From: Ruminococcus_C callidus
GTDB lineage: Bacteria; Bacillota; Clostridia; Oscillospirales; Ruminococcaceae
Direction of reading: 5' to 3'
Assembly: GCF_049562855.1 (NCBI RefSeq)
Contig: NZ_CP186925.1
Coordinates: 1,240,001 to 1,304,000, forward strand
Length of the DNA: 64,000 nt
The notes beneath the pieces were generated by a model. It did no database searches and had not been told where the DNA came from. It was given only the letters and a program-made list of their open reading frames with translations. The translations under genes and the position numbers were made by a program. Position 1 is the first letter of the stretch, and every line of letters begins with the position of its first letter. This document shows, piece after piece, positions 40,306 to 49,208 of the stretch.

Positions 40306-41385
40306 TTAGTCCATATAGCCCTTTGCTGCCAGCAGTTCTGCCAGCAGAACGCCGCCGCCTGCTGCACCGCGGAGAGTGTTGTGAGAAAGGCAGACGAACT
40401 TATAATCGAACATAGTATCTTCCCGCAGACGACCTACAGACACTGCCATACCGCCTTCAATGTTACGATCCAGCTTTGCCTGCGGACGGTCATCTTCCTG
40501 GAAATAGTGAATGAACTGCTTCGGAGCAGACGGCAGTTCCAGTTCCTGCGGTACGCCCTTAAAGTCTTCCCAGATCTTCAGGATTTCTTCCTTGGACGGC
40601 TTCTGCTCAAAGGATACGAATACAGCGGCAGTATGACCGTCGGAAACCGGCACACGCAGGCACTGTGTGGTGATCAGCGGGCTGTCTGCACTGACGATCT
40701 GTCCGTTTTCGATTTTGCCCCAGACCTTCAGCGGCTCCTTTTCGGACTTTTCTTCTTCACCGCCGATATACGGAACGATGTTGTCAAGAATTTCCGGCCA
40801 GCGTTCAAAAGTCTTTCCGGCACCGGAAATTGCCTGATAGGTGCAAGCCAGAACATTCTGAATGCCATACTTCCGCAGCGGGGACAGTGCCGGCACGTAG
40901 CTCTGAATCGAGCAGTTCGACTTTACAGCGATAAAACCACGCTTCGTACCCAGACGCTTTCTCTGGCTCTCGATGACCTCGATGTGTTCCGGATTCACTT
41001 CCGGTACAACCATCGGCACATCCGGTGTGAAACGGTGTGCAGAGTTGTTGGATACGACAGGGCATTCTGCCTTTGCATAGCGTTCTTCCAGTGCACGGAT
41101 CTCATCTTTCTTCATGTCTACGGCACAGAATACGAAGTCCACCATGCCTGCGATCTTGTCAACATCAGCAGTTGCATCAAACAGAATCATCTGCTTCATA
41201 GATTCCGGCATTGGCTTCTGCATTGCCCAGCGGTTGCCGACAGCTTCTTCATAAGTCTTTCCGGCAGAACGGGGAGAAGCCGCCAGTGCGGCCACATGGA
41301 ACCACGGGTGGTTTTCCAAAAGTGTCGCAAAACGCTGTCCAACCATACCTGTTGCACCGATAATACCGACCTTGTACTGTTTCAT
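40306..41385 (-). CDS. asd: Aspartate-semialdehyde dehydrogenase
   Basis: 359 residues from ATG 41385 (GGAGG ten bases upstream); the ATG three codons earlier overlaps the ribosome-binding site. GIIGATGMVGQRFATLL binds NADP; the catalytic Cys158 is in AVKSNCSIQSY and the histidine in VPVSDGHTAAVFVSF. It resembles the archaeal/fungal type of ASADH rather than the E. coli type. Its product feeds DapA and also the carboxynorspermidine dehydrogenase of the polyamine operon. It is first behind the lysine riboswitch. Confidence 0.95.
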   Translation of the reverse strand: MKQYKVGIIGATGMVGQRFATLLENHPWFHVAALAASPRSAGKTYEEAVGNRWAMQKPMPESMKQMILFDATADVDKIAGMVDFVFCAVDMKKDEIRALEERYAKAECPVVSNNSAHRFTPDVPMVVPEVNPEHIEVIESQRKRLGTKRGFIAVKSNCSIQSYVPALSPLRKYGIQNVLACTYQAISGAGKTFERWPEILDNIVPYIGGEEEKSEKEPLKVWGKIENGQIVSADSPLITTQCLRVPVSDGHTAAVFVSFEQKPSKEEILKIWEDFKGVPQELELPSAPKQFIHYFQEDDRPQAKLDRNIEGGMAVSVGRLREDTMFDYKFVCLSHNTLRGAAGGGVLLAELLAAKGYMD

Positions 41386-41420
41386 TTTTGTCATTCCTCC
41401 AAAAAAATCTTAAAAATATG

Positions 41421-41658
41421 AAAAAACCGGTTGAAAACCGGCGGCTCATGCGATATAATAGAATAGAATGACGTACACCGAATGGTATATCGCCGATAGC
41501 ACTCCATCATAACGATGACAGTCATATCCCTGTTTGGAAATATGCCCAGAAGCTGTGTCACCGGTACAGCTTCTTCGGCACGAACGCCTTTCTGCTCCGA
41601 TCATCGCGGAATGGTAACCTGTCGGAACATACTCATCGCAAGTGCGCCTCTACCTATT
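41421..41658 (-). promoter_or_regulatory. Lysine riboswitch (L-box) with terminator
   Basis: In transcript order the L-box core is seen: AGGTAGAGGCGC (near 41655), GATGAGTATG, AGAAAGGCGTTCGTGCCGAA, GGTGACAC followed by CTTCTGGGCAT, GACTGTCATC and TGGAGTGCTATCG (ending about 41494). The expression platform ends in a terminator hairpin (CCGGTTTTCAACCGG, then TTTTTT, 41421-41442). Lysine binding should cause early termination upstream of asd-dapA-dapB. Confidence 0.95.
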
Positions 41659-41661
41659 CCT

Positions 41662-41690
41662 ATCATATCATTTCTATGGGAATTTGTCAA
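41662..41690 (-). promoter_or_regulatory. Sigma-A promoter of asd-dapA-dapB
   Basis: On the minus strand TTGACA (41685-41690), 17-base spacer, TATGAT (41662-41667). Transcription would start right at the riboswitch. Confidence 0.85.
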
Positions 41691-41720
41691 TAACATTTTT
41701 GCGAAAAAGAGGAAAAGCTC

Positions 41721-42764
41721 ATGAAAAAATCAGATTTTTACTATGATTTGCCGGATGAATTGATTGCACAGACACCTGTTGAGCCAAGAGATCATTCTAG
41801 ATTGATGCAAATTGACCGGAATACCGGTGAGATTCAACACAAGCATTTTTATGATCTGTTAGAGATTCTGCAACCGGGTGATCTGCTGGTAATGAATGAT
41901 TCCCGCGTTCTTCCGGCACGTCTGTATGGAGAGAAAGTAGATAATGGCACCTTTATCGAATTCCTGCTGTTGGAACAGAAAGGAGATAAGCTTTGGGAAA
42001 TCATTTGCCGTCCCGGAAAAAAAGCAAAAGTCGGTGTAAAGTTCTCATTTGGCGGTGGCAGATTGATTGGTGAAGTCGTTGAAGTGAAACCGGACGGCAA
42101 TCGAATTGTGCAGTTTACCTGTGAGGGTAATTTTTATACTGCACTGGAAGAAGTGGGACAGATGCCGCTTCCGCCGTATATTCACGAAAAGTTGAAAGAC
42201 AAAGAACGCTATCAGACAGTTTACTCCAAGGAACTCGGCTCTGCGGCGGCTCCTACAGCCGGACTGCACTTTACAAAAGACATGCTGAAAAAGCTGAAAG
42301 AGAAAGGCGTAAATGAAGCCTATGTGACACTGCATGTAGGATTGGGAACGTTCCGTCCGGTAAAGGAAGATGACGTATTGCAGCATCAGATGCACAGTGA
42401 GCACTATCATCTCCCTCAGGAAACGGTAGATATGATACGGGAAACAAAGGCAAACGGCGGTCGTGTCATTGCAGTGGGTACAACTTCCTGTCGGACGCTG
42501 GAAGCAGTTGCTACGGCACACAACGGGGAACTGGTGGCAGAAGACGGCTATACCGATATTTTCATTTACCCCGGTTATTCATTTAAGGTACTGGACGGTT
42601 TGATTACAAACTTCCACTTGCCGGAAAGCACTTTGATTATGCTGATTTCCGCATTTCTGGGATATGAAAAGACTATGCATGCCTACGAAATCGCTGTACA
42701 GGAAAAATATCGTTTCTTTAGCTTTGGAGATGCCATGTGTATCTTGCCAGAGAAAAGCGAATGA
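41721..42764 (+). CDS. queA: S-adenosylmethionine:tRNA ribosyltransferase-isomerase
   Basis: 347 residues, standard length. FYYDLPDELIAQTPVEPRD, LLVMNDSRVLPARLYG, PLPPYIH, SAAAPTAGLHFT and GTTSCRTLEA are QueA signatures. It adds the epoxycyclopentanediol ring to preQ1 in tRNA, giving epoxyqueuosine. AGGAAAAG precedes the ATG. tgt, which inserts preQ1, follows 93 bases on, with its own ribosome-binding site. Confidence 0.97.
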   Translation: MKKSDFYYDLPDELIAQTPVEPRDHSRLMQIDRNTGEIQHKHFYDLLEILQPGDLLVMNDSRVLPARLYGEKVDNGTFIEFLLLEQKGDKLWEIICRPGKKAKVGVKFSFGGGRLIGEVVEVKPDGNRIVQFTCEGNFYTALEEVGQMPLPPYIHEKLKDKERYQTVYSKELGSAAAPTAGLHFTKDMLKKLKEKGVNEAYVTLHVGLGTFRPVKEDDVLQHQMHSEHYHLPQETVDMIRETKANGGRVIAVGTTSCRTLEAVATAHNGELVAEDGYTDIFIYPGYSFKVLDGLITNFHLPESTLIMLISAFLGYEKTMHAYEIAVQEKYRFFSFGDAMCILPEKSE

Positions 42765-42857
42765 AATCAAACTGACGTGCTTCTTTGGTATTAGTACGAT
42801 ACGGCATGCGGAATGCATCTAACAATACAATGATAAAGCAGAAAGGAATTTACACGA

Positions 42858-43991
42858 ATGTTTACACTTTTAAAAACCGAAGGACATGCCCGAAGAGGCA
42901 TCTTTGAAACCGTACATGGCACCATTCAGACACCCTTCTTTATGAATGTAGGAACTGCTGCGGCCATCAAAGGCGGCATATCGTCCATTGACTTAGCGAA
43001 TGAATTGAAATGTCAGGTAGAACTTTGTAATACCTATCACTTGCATTTGCGTCCGGGAGATAAAATTGTCCGTCAAATGGGCGGACTGCACCAGTTTATG
43101 AACTGGCACAAGCCAATTCTCACAGACAGCGGCGGATTTCAAGTGTTCTCTTTGGCAAAGCTTCGCCGTATCCGAGAGGAAGGCGTTTACTTCCAGTCCC
43201 ATATCGACGGTAAGGCGATTTTCATGGGTCCGGAAGAAAGCATGCAAATTCAGTCGAATCTTGGCTCTACCATTGCAATGGCATTTGACGAGTGTGTAGA
43301 GAATCCGGCACCGTTGGATTACGTGAAGAATTCCTGTGCTAGAACGACCCGTTGGTTGATTCGCTGCCAAAAGGAAATGCAGCGGTTGAATAGTCTGGAG
43401 GGGACTATCAATCCGCATCAGATGCTGTTTGGCATCAATCAGGGCGGTACTTACGATGCGATTCGTGTATCGCATATGCAGGAAATTGCACAGCTTGGGC
43501 TGGATGGTTATGCCATTGGCGGTCTGGCGGTAGGAGAACCTACAGAGATCATGTATCACATCATTGAGCAGGTGGAGCCACACATGCCTGTTGATAAGCC
43601 GCGTTACCTTATGGGTGTAGGAACGCCTTCAAACATCATTGAGGGCGTTGCACGCGGCGTAGACATGTTTGATTGTGTAATGCCCAGCCGAAACGCACGG
43701 CATGGAACGATCTTTACATGGGACGGTATTCTGCATATCACCAATGCTGCTTATGAAACGGATTCCCAGCCGTTAGATCCGAAATGTGACTGTCCGGTAT
43801 GCCGGAATCATACACGTGCTTATGTGCGGCATTTGTTTAAGGCAAAGGAACAGCTGGCTGGCCGTCTGGCAGTAATGCACAATCTCTATTTCTATAATAC
43901 GCTGCTGGAACGGATTCGTGATGCACTGGACGCAGGGGAGTTTGCACAGTTCCGCAAGGAATACAGCGAACGGCTGGCTCAGAGAATCTAA
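42858..43991 (+). CDS. tgt: Queuine/preQ1 tRNA-guanine transglycosylase
   Basis: 377 residues. The nucleophile region ILTDSGGFQVFSL, MGVGTPSNIIEGVARGVDMF with the second catalytic Asp, and the zinc site CDCPVCRNHTRAYVRHLF are typical. It swaps guanine-34 for preQ1 in Asn, Asp, His and Tyr tRNAs. AAAGGAATT precedes the ATG. The TAA stop is part of the 4-bp repeat flanking a MITE copy. Confidence 0.97.
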   Translation: MFTLLKTEGHARRGIFETVHGTIQTPFFMNVGTAAAIKGGISSIDLANELKCQVELCNTYHLHLRPGDKIVRQMGGLHQFMNWHKPILTDSGGFQVFSLAKLRRIREEGVYFQSHIDGKAIFMGPEESMQIQSNLGSTIAMAFDECVENPAPLDYVKNSCARTTRWLIRCQKEMQRLNSLEGTINPHQMLFGINQGGTYDAIRVSHMQEIAQLGLDGYAIGGLAVGEPTEIMYHIIEQVEPHMPVDKPRYLMGVGTPSNIIEGVARGVDMFDCVMPSRNARHGTIFTWDGILHITNAAYETDSQPLDPKCDCPVCRNHTRAYVRHLFKAKEQLAGRLAVMHNLYFYNTLLERIRDALDAGEFAQFRKEYSERLAQRI

Positions 43992-44087
43992 GGAAACATT
44001 GTATAAAGCTCGCCTGACGGCTCGTCACGCAATCTGCCAAAAAATCTGACTACGCATCTTACGCACAAGCTTTATGCAGTGTTTCCC
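43992..44087 (+). repeat. Deletion copy of the MITE, subfamily B
   Basis: Ends GGAAACATTGTATAAAG and CTTTATGCAGTGTTTCC; the middle is deleted. Direct repeat CTAA (43988-43991 and 44088-44091, with one extra C before it). The left repeat contains the tgt stop codon. Confidence 0.85.
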
Positions 44088-44135
44088 CTAATTTTTACGG
44101 AGCAGGACATTTTCATAAAAATTGCATAAAAAGAA

Positions 44136-44164
44136 AGCGGATACTGCATGACACAGTATCCGCT
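44136..44164 (-). terminator. Terminator after hpf
   Basis: 11-bp stem (AGCGGATACTG 44136-44146 with 44154-44164), followed on the minus strand by TTCTTTTTATG. Confidence 0.88.
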
Positions 44165-44213
44165 GTATGTTCAGAAACAAGTTGTAAAAAACAAAGGAGC
44201 AGGGAAGAAAGCT

Positions 44214-44738
44214 TTATTCGTAAATCGGCTCCAGAACCGCATATTTGCCGTCTGCACGCTTGTAGACAACATTGACTTCACCGGTATTGGCATTGGTGAA
44301 CATGAAGAACGAGTGTCCCAGCAAATCCATTTGCAGAATTGCTTCATCCAGATCCATGGGGTGCATTACAAACTTCTTGTGGCGAATGACTTCGTGATCT
44401 GCTTCGACAACCGGTTCTTCCAGCATGCCGGTAAATGCAGCTTCTTTCAATTTCTTTTCGACACGAGTTTTGTTCTTGCGAATCTGGCGAATGATCTTAT
44501 CGATGGAAGCATCCAAAGCATCTTCCTTATCTACAGCAGACTGTTCTGCACGATAAATCAGGTTGTTATAAGTAACCGTCAATTCGATGACGATCAGATT
44601 TTTGTGTGTTGCCATTGTGATTTTTGCTTCTGCTTCACTGCCGAAAAATTTGTCCAGTTTTGTACTCAGACGCTTTTCAGCATACTCTGTAAAGTTTTGC
44701 GGGATCTGCATTTTTTTCGCTGTGATTGTAATTTTCAT
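44214..44738 (-). CDS. hpf: Long-form ribosome hibernation promoting factor
   Basis: 174 residues. The N-terminal domain (MKITITAKKMQIPQNFTEYA to about 100) is the ribosome-binding HPF fold. A linker leads to the C-terminal domain (about 118-174) with VIRHKKFVMHPMDLDEAILQ and the dimerising HSFFMFTNANTGEVNVVYKR, found only in long HPF. Two copies join 70S ribosomes into inactive 100S dimers in stationary phase. GGAGGAATTC precedes the start. Confidence 0.96.
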   Translation of the reverse strand: MKITITAKKMQIPQNFTEYAEKRLSTKLDKFFGSEAEAKITMATHKNLIVIELTVTYNNLIYRAEQSAVDKEDALDASIDKIIRQIRKNKTRVEKKLKEAAFTGMLEEPVVEADHEVIRHKKFVMHPMDLDEAILQMDLLGHSFFMFTNANTGEVNVVYKRADGKYAVLEPIYE

Positions 44739-44809
44739 GATGAATTCCTCCTTCTACAGTTCGCTGCAAGATACCGAAGCATTTTACGTTCGAACTGTTT
44801 GTTTCTCAT

Positions 44810-44838
44810 ATTATAACATATTTCTAGTTTGGTGGCAA
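44810..44838 (-). promoter_or_regulatory. Sigma-A promoter of hpf
   Basis: On the minus strand TTGCCA (44833-44838), 17-base spacer, TATAAT (44810-44815). Confidence 0.82.
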
Positions 44839-45011
44839 GTACTTTTTTATTTTTTGTGGAATACATACAAAAACAATTCTCTGGTTTCGTGAAAATAGCT
44901 GATATTTCGACGAAACAGCACTTCATGATTGGCAATTTATACAAAACAAGGGGATTGGACTTGCAACTTTTCAAAAAATCGATTATCATAGTCATAGAGT
45001 GTTTCATCTAT

Positions 45012-45183
45012 GGCAATACCGTACAAAGATTGTGCGACAGATGCGTCGTCAAATTTTTCGTCAGATGAAACAAAAAGCGGAGTGAATACTTGATGTATTC
45101 ACGAGCATTTTTGTGAAATATGACGGGAAATTTGCAAGCAGATGGCGTGCAAAGTCGTCAGACGCTCTTTGTGCGGTATTGCC
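45012..45183 (-). repeat. Full-length 172-bp MITE, subfamily A
   Basis: Nearly identical to the copy at 28499-28670, same orientation; one end has a G-to-T type change (GGCAATACCGTACAAAG). Direct repeat CTAT (45008-45011, 45184-45187). It ends 34 bases before the FHA gene start. Confidence 0.93.
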
Positions 45184-45217
45184 CTATAAAAAATTATCTG
45201 GATAGGAGGTTTGGAAC

Positions 45218-45679
45218 ATGCTTGACAAGCTTTTATCTTCATTGCAGGGGATACCGGCATATTCTATTTTAATCAGTGCTGTTGTTGTCATTTTTATTGC
45301 TGTTAGTGTTCTGGTGATGTTTGGAACTGCACGGCAGGAAAAAGAAATCGAACAGCTTCGTTGGGAAAAGGTCAGTGCTCACATGGCATTGTACGACACT
45401 TCACGCCGTGTTGTCATTCCGTTGGAAGCGGATGAAATCCTGATCGGCAGACACGGAGCCGCAGATATTCGTTTTACGGACATGAGTGTTTCCCGTTATC
45501 ATGCAGTGCTTTATGTGTCTAACGGGGTGTGGAGCATCATGGATTTGGATTCCAAATCCGGAACATTTGTCAACGGCAGGCGGATTCGTTCGCAGGTCAA
45601 ACTCAAAGACATGGACGAGATTCGGTTTGGAACAAAATCAGTGATAATCCGGCAGCGAAGGAGGAAACAGAATGTATAA
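45218..45679 (+). CDS. Membrane-anchored FHA-domain protein
   Basis: 153 residues. One N-terminal membrane segment (about 15-36) is followed by a linker and an FHA domain: ILIGRHGAADIRFTDMSVSRYHA, then DLDSKSGTFVNGRRI. The RHG, SRYH and N residues for phosphothreonine binding are present. FHA domains read Ser/Thr-kinase phosphorylation. AGGAGG precedes the start. It overlaps the RodA gene by eight bases and heads a three-gene operon. Confidence 0.92.
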   Translation: MLDKLLSSLQGIPAYSILISAVVVIFIAVSVLVMFGTARQEKEIEQLRWEKVSAHMALYDTSRRVVIPLEADEILIGRHGAADIRFTDMSVSRYHAVLYVSNGVWSIMDLDSKSGTFVNGRRIRSQVKLKDMDEIRFGTKSVIIRQRRRKQNV

Positions 45680-46967
45680 AAACGGACTCACTTATGGAAA
45701 ATGCACCACAATTGTCTTGTTGACACACATTATTATGCTGCTTGCGATTCTGCTCCGCGGCAAATATGATACGCCGCAAGACATTTTGCCGTTGGCAGTT
45801 GCTGTGATCGGGTTAGATCTCACGTATAGTATAGTGCTGCGATTCCTGTACCGCCAAATGACTTATACGCTGGATTTTGTATTGCTGCTGCTTATCAACA
45901 TCAGTGTCATGTTTCAATCCTGTTTTGGCGGTGTTGGATTTGCGGCAAAGCACTATGTTACTTGTATTGTAGCACTGGCAGTTTGTCAAGTTGGTTTCCT
46001 TTTGACACGAAATCATGTTTGGATTCAATCTAAAAAAATTGTGCTGTATATTCTGTTGGGTGTGCTGATTTTGAGTATTTTGCTGCTGACTGGCAGTCGA
46101 AGCATGTGGATCAACATCGGACCAATCAGTATTCAGCCGTCAGAATTTATGAAGCCAGTTTTTGTTTTGATCTGTGCGACCTCTATTCGGGAACAGCATG
46201 AGAAGAAAAAGATTCTGTTTTTCTACGTTTCCAAGGAAATGATGATCCTGACAGGAGCATTTATTGTCATTGTAGGTTTGCAGTGGTGGTGTCGTGATTT
46301 AGGTTCGCTGCCTACTTTTGCCGCTGCGTACGGTTGTGCGTTGGCATGTCGCTTGTGTTATCCAAAAGCAAAATTTTCCAAGAAAACAATTATCGGAATC
46401 AGTGCTATTGCTGCGATTCTTGTAGCATTGGCATTGCGATTTGCACCGGGTTATGTACAAAACCGTCTTTCGGTTGACATCTGGAATCAAATGGAGGGAG
46501 ATGGATACCAGCAGTGTAAAGCTTTGATTGCGATTGCAGAGGGCGGTTTGTTCGGAAAGGGACCGGGCTGCGGCTCCTTGTATAAAGTGTTTGCCTCGGA
46601 CACCGATATTGTTTTTTCTACCATTTGTGAAGAATGGGGCTTTTTGGTGGCATTGCTGTCGATATTGATCTTAATGGCAATGATGCTGCTTCCGATGATC
46701 AATAAACCTCGTAGCTATTTCCATACAACTATGATTCTTGGCTGCGTGGCAGTGTTGATTGTGCAAATGGGCTTGAACATCTTCGGCTCCTGCAATCTGA
46801 TCCCGTTTACTGGTGTTACAATTCCGTTTATTTCGCAGGGTGGTAGCTCCATGATTACCAGTGGCTTCTTAGCCGGTATGCTGAAAGCGGGACAGTCACC
46901 GGTATTTAAGAAACCGGAACCGAAAAAGAAAAAAGCCAAAGCAAGAAAGGCGGTGGCTGCGGCATGA
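45672..46967 (+). CDS. FtsW/RodA/SpoVE-family peptidoglycan glycosyltransferase
   Basis: 431 residues with about 10 to 12 membrane segments. The SEDS signatures are ININIGPISIQPSEFMKP-like (as seen: WINIGPISIQPSEFMKPVF), DLGSLPTFAAA with the catalytic-type Asp, GLFGKGPGCG and PFISQGGSSM. SEDS proteins polymerise lipid II and work with a class B PBP, here the next gene. The basic C-terminal tail (KPEPKKKKAKARKAV) is cytoplasmic. AGGAGG precedes the start. The product more likely serves elongation or sporulation than division, given its partners; that is inference. Confidence 0.93.
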   Translation: MYKNGLTYGKCTTIVLLTHIIMLLAILLRGKYDTPQDILPLAVAVIGLDLTYSIVLRFLYRQMTYTLDFVLLLLINISVMFQSCFGGVGFAAKHYVTCIVALAVCQVGFLLTRNHVWIQSKKIVLYILLGVLILSILLLTGSRSMWINIGPISIQPSEFMKPVFVLICATSIREQHEKKKILFFYVSKEMMILTGAFIVIVGLQWWCRDLGSLPTFAAAYGCALACRLCYPKAKFSKKTIIGISAIAAILVALALRFAPGYVQNRLSVDIWNQMEGDGYQQCKALIAIAEGGLFGKGPGCGSLYKVFASDTDIVFSTICEEWGFLVALLSILILMAMMLLPMINKPRSYFHTTMILGCVAVLIVQMGLNIFGSCNLIPFTGVTIPFISQGGSSMITSGFLAGMLKAGQSPVFKKPEPKKKKAKARKAVAAA

Positions 46968-48322
46968 AAAGCATTCAAAGTATCCGACGCGGAGAACGGC
47001 TGACCATTCTGATTTTGATTGTGTTTTTCCTAGGCATGGGTGTTTTGGTTTGGAAAGTAGTAAAAGAATCTTCCTTTTATATGTCCCATTCTGATGATGT
47101 GACGCTGGGAATGGTCTATGACCGAAATAATCAGATTTTATTTGATCCAAATGCTTCTACAGAAACCTATGACGAAAATTACTTCTTAGATGTGGGAAAT
47201 GTGATTGGCGATGACAGCGGTCAGATGACAAATACGCTGGTTTCCGAAAACATTGAAAAACTGCAAAACTATAGTTTGATTTTTGGTGCAACGCCTCACG
47301 GAAAAACGGCAATTTACTCCACATTGGATCATAAAGCCAACCAAACGGTATACAATGCTTTTGGCAGCAAAAACGGAACGGCAATCGCTTACAACTATCA
47401 GACAGGAGAGATTCTGGTGTGCGTCAGCAAACCCAGTGTCAATATTCTGGATAATTACAGCAATATCAGCGAATTGCCGGACGGCAGTTTGATTTGCAAA
47501 GCGTTTTATGAAACCACTCCCGGCTCCACACAAAAAATAGCAACCACTGCTGCGGCTCTGGAAACATTCGGTTATGATGGATTGATGTCCAAAACATATA
47601 CTTGCAACGGCATCTATACCACAAAATACAATCAGCAGATCAAATGTCATGACCTTAACGGACATGGCACACAGAACATTGTGCAGGGGTTTGAAAACAG
47701 CTGTAATCCGTTTTTTGCACAGCTGGTACAGGATATGCCGTTGGATAACATTATTCAAACATACACACGTATGGGCATTGCGGTAAACGATACAAAAATG
47801 CAGAAAATCCAATTTGACGGGTTATCTTCTTTTAGTGCTTCTACAAAGCTGACAGATACCAGTGACTTCGACACCATGTGGAGTTGCATGGGACAGAGCG
47901 AAGCACTTGCAAGCCCACTGCAAATGATGCTGTGGGAGAGTGCCATTGCCAATGCCAGCGGAAAAGTGACAGAGCCCTATCTCATTGACCATACTACTAA
48001 CGTGACTGGGAGCACAAAATATGAAGCAAAAACCACCTATGGAGAGAACAACATTTTTTCCGCAGAAGTAGCCAGTCAGATAAAACAGATCATGCGACAA
48101 AATGGACAGGAACGCTACAGTTCTATTGGCTATCCCGTTGGTGTAAAAAGCGGTACAGCACAGGTACAGAACGGGGCATCGGAAAATTCTTTGTTGGTTG
48201 GATTCAATGATGATCCCAATTTACCGATTGCATTTTGCGTAGTAATTGAAGACCGTGTTTCTGGTGAAATCTCTACTTCGGATATTGTTTCAACAATGCT
48301 GAATGCACTGAATCAAAACTAA
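46964..48322 (+). CDS. Class B-like penicillin-binding protein (PbpA type transpeptidase)
   Basis: 452 residues, one N-terminal membrane anchor (about 13-31). The transpeptidase triad is complete: SxxK at Ser188-Lys191 (TTPGSTQKIATT), SxN as Ser246-Cys-Asn248 (ENSCNPFF), and KSGT in VGVKSGTAQVQ. The N-terminal part is short, as in actinobacterial PbpA. It crosslinks peptidoglycan outside the membrane, presumably with the SEDS protein encoded just before it (four-base overlap). Confidence 0.93.
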   Translation: MKSIQSIRRGERLTILILIVFFLGMGVLVWKVVKESSFYMSHSDDVTLGMVYDRNNQILFDPNASTETYDENYFLDVGNVIGDDSGQMTNTLVSENIEKLQNYSLIFGATPHGKTAIYSTLDHKANQTVYNAFGSKNGTAIAYNYQTGEILVCVSKPSVNILDNYSNISELPDGSLICKAFYETTPGSTQKIATTAAALETFGYDGLMSKTYTCNGIYTTKYNQQIKCHDLNGHGTQNIVQGFENSCNPFFAQLVQDMPLDNIIQTYTRMGIAVNDTKMQKIQFDGLSSFSASTKLTDTSDFDTMWSCMGQSEALASPLQMMLWESAIANASGKVTEPYLIDHTTNVTGSTKYEAKTTYGENNIFSAEVASQIKQIMRQNGQERYSSIGYPVGVKSGTAQVQNGASENSLLVGFNDDPNLPIAFCVVIEDRVSGEISTSDIVSTMLNALNQN

Positions 48323-48342
48323 TTTGCATCAGCACAATAAAC

Positions 48343-48394
48343 AAAAAAGCGTTTTGCAGGCAGAATATAATCTGCCTTGCAAAACGCTTTTTTG
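48343..48394. terminator. Strong terminator between the PBP operon and the alarmone synthetase
   Basis: Long stem AAAAAAGCGTTTTGCA extended with GGCAGA, loop ATATAA, then complement with T-run; T-runs on both strands serve both converging genes. Confidence 0.93.
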
Positions 48395-48410
48395 TTATGC
48401 ATAAAATGCC

Positions 48411-49091
48411 TTAAAGCAAATTGATTTTTTTGAACATGTCCTGCATCTTCTGATCGATTCCTGAAATAGTTTCGGAACACTCTTTCAGTTCGCCAGTCAG
48501 GGAAGCGGCAATTTTAGGATCGCCAGTAGACTTGTAATGCAGCTGATGCTCCAGACTTGCCCAGAAGTCCATGGCAATGGTGCGAATCTGAATCTCTACA
48601 GGAGCAATTTCTTTGCCGTTGGACATGTAGACCGGTACATCCAGAATCATGTGAAAACTCCGGTAACCATTCGGTTTTGGATTTTTGATATAGTCCTTGA
48701 TTTTTCGCAGCTGAAAAGCACTGTGGTCTGTCAGGAGGTCTGCAATTGCATAAATGTCATCAATATAGCAGCAGATTACCCGAACCCCTGCAATATCTGT
48801 TAAATTGTTGCGGGCACTTTCCGGTGTAACCGGCATGCCTTTCCGCTGCAACTTTCCCACAATGCTCTGCGGTGTCTTAATACGGCTTTCGATATTGTGA
48901 ATTGGGTTTCGCTGAAACCGCATACTGAATTCGTTGTCGAAAATATTCAGCTGTGTCTTTACCAGTTCAATTGCAGAATCGTAAAGATGTTCCAATTCCA
49001 AAAACGAATAAAACACATCTTGAATCTGTTCTTCCTTGTGTTCCGGAACCACATCGCGAATGGCATCCAGATAAAATTCCTTGTCGTCCAT
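48411..49091 (-). CDS. Small alarmone synthetase (RelA/SpoT-type (p)ppGpp synthetase)
   Basis: 226 residues from ATG 49091 (GGAGG ten bases upstream). Synthetase motifs are RIKTPQSIVGKL, NLTDIAGVRVICCYIDDIY, PNGYRSFHMILDVPV and PVEIQIRTIAMDFWASLEHQ, without a hydrolase, TGS or ACT domain. It resembles RelP/RelQ (YjbM/YwaC) proteins that make (p)ppGpp from GTP/GDP and ATP. It lies downstream of the gat operon, behind that operon's terminator, so its promoter is probably separate. Confidence 0.93.
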   Translation of the reverse strand: MDDKEFYLDAIRDVVPEHKEEQIQDVFYSFLELEHLYDSAIELVKTQLNIFDNEFSMRFQRNPIHNIESRIKTPQSIVGKLQRKGMPVTPESARNNLTDIAGVRVICCYIDDIYAIADLLTDHSAFQLRKIKDYIKNPKPNGYRSFHMILDVPVYMSNGKEIAPVEIQIRTIAMDFWASLEHQLHYKSTGDPKIAASLTGELKECSETISGIDQKMQDMFKKINLL

Positions 49092-49113
49092 ATAGATGAT
49101 CCCTCCTATACAG

Positions 49114-49150
49114 AAAACGCACACAAAGACCGTGCATTTGTGTGCGTTTT
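49114..49150 (-). terminator. Terminator after the gat operon
   Basis: 12-bp perfect stem (AAAACGCACACA 49114-49125 with 49139-49150), ending in a short T-run on the minus strand. Confidence 0.82.
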
Positions 49151-49208
49151 ACGAAAAATCAGAGTGCATACAATGCTACTCTATACGATTTGCAAATGAT
49201 AATGCCTA

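Noticed and set aside
39964..41421. 485-codon open frame on the plus strand
   Set aside because: Antisense of asd and dapA and running into the riboswitch; no start site.
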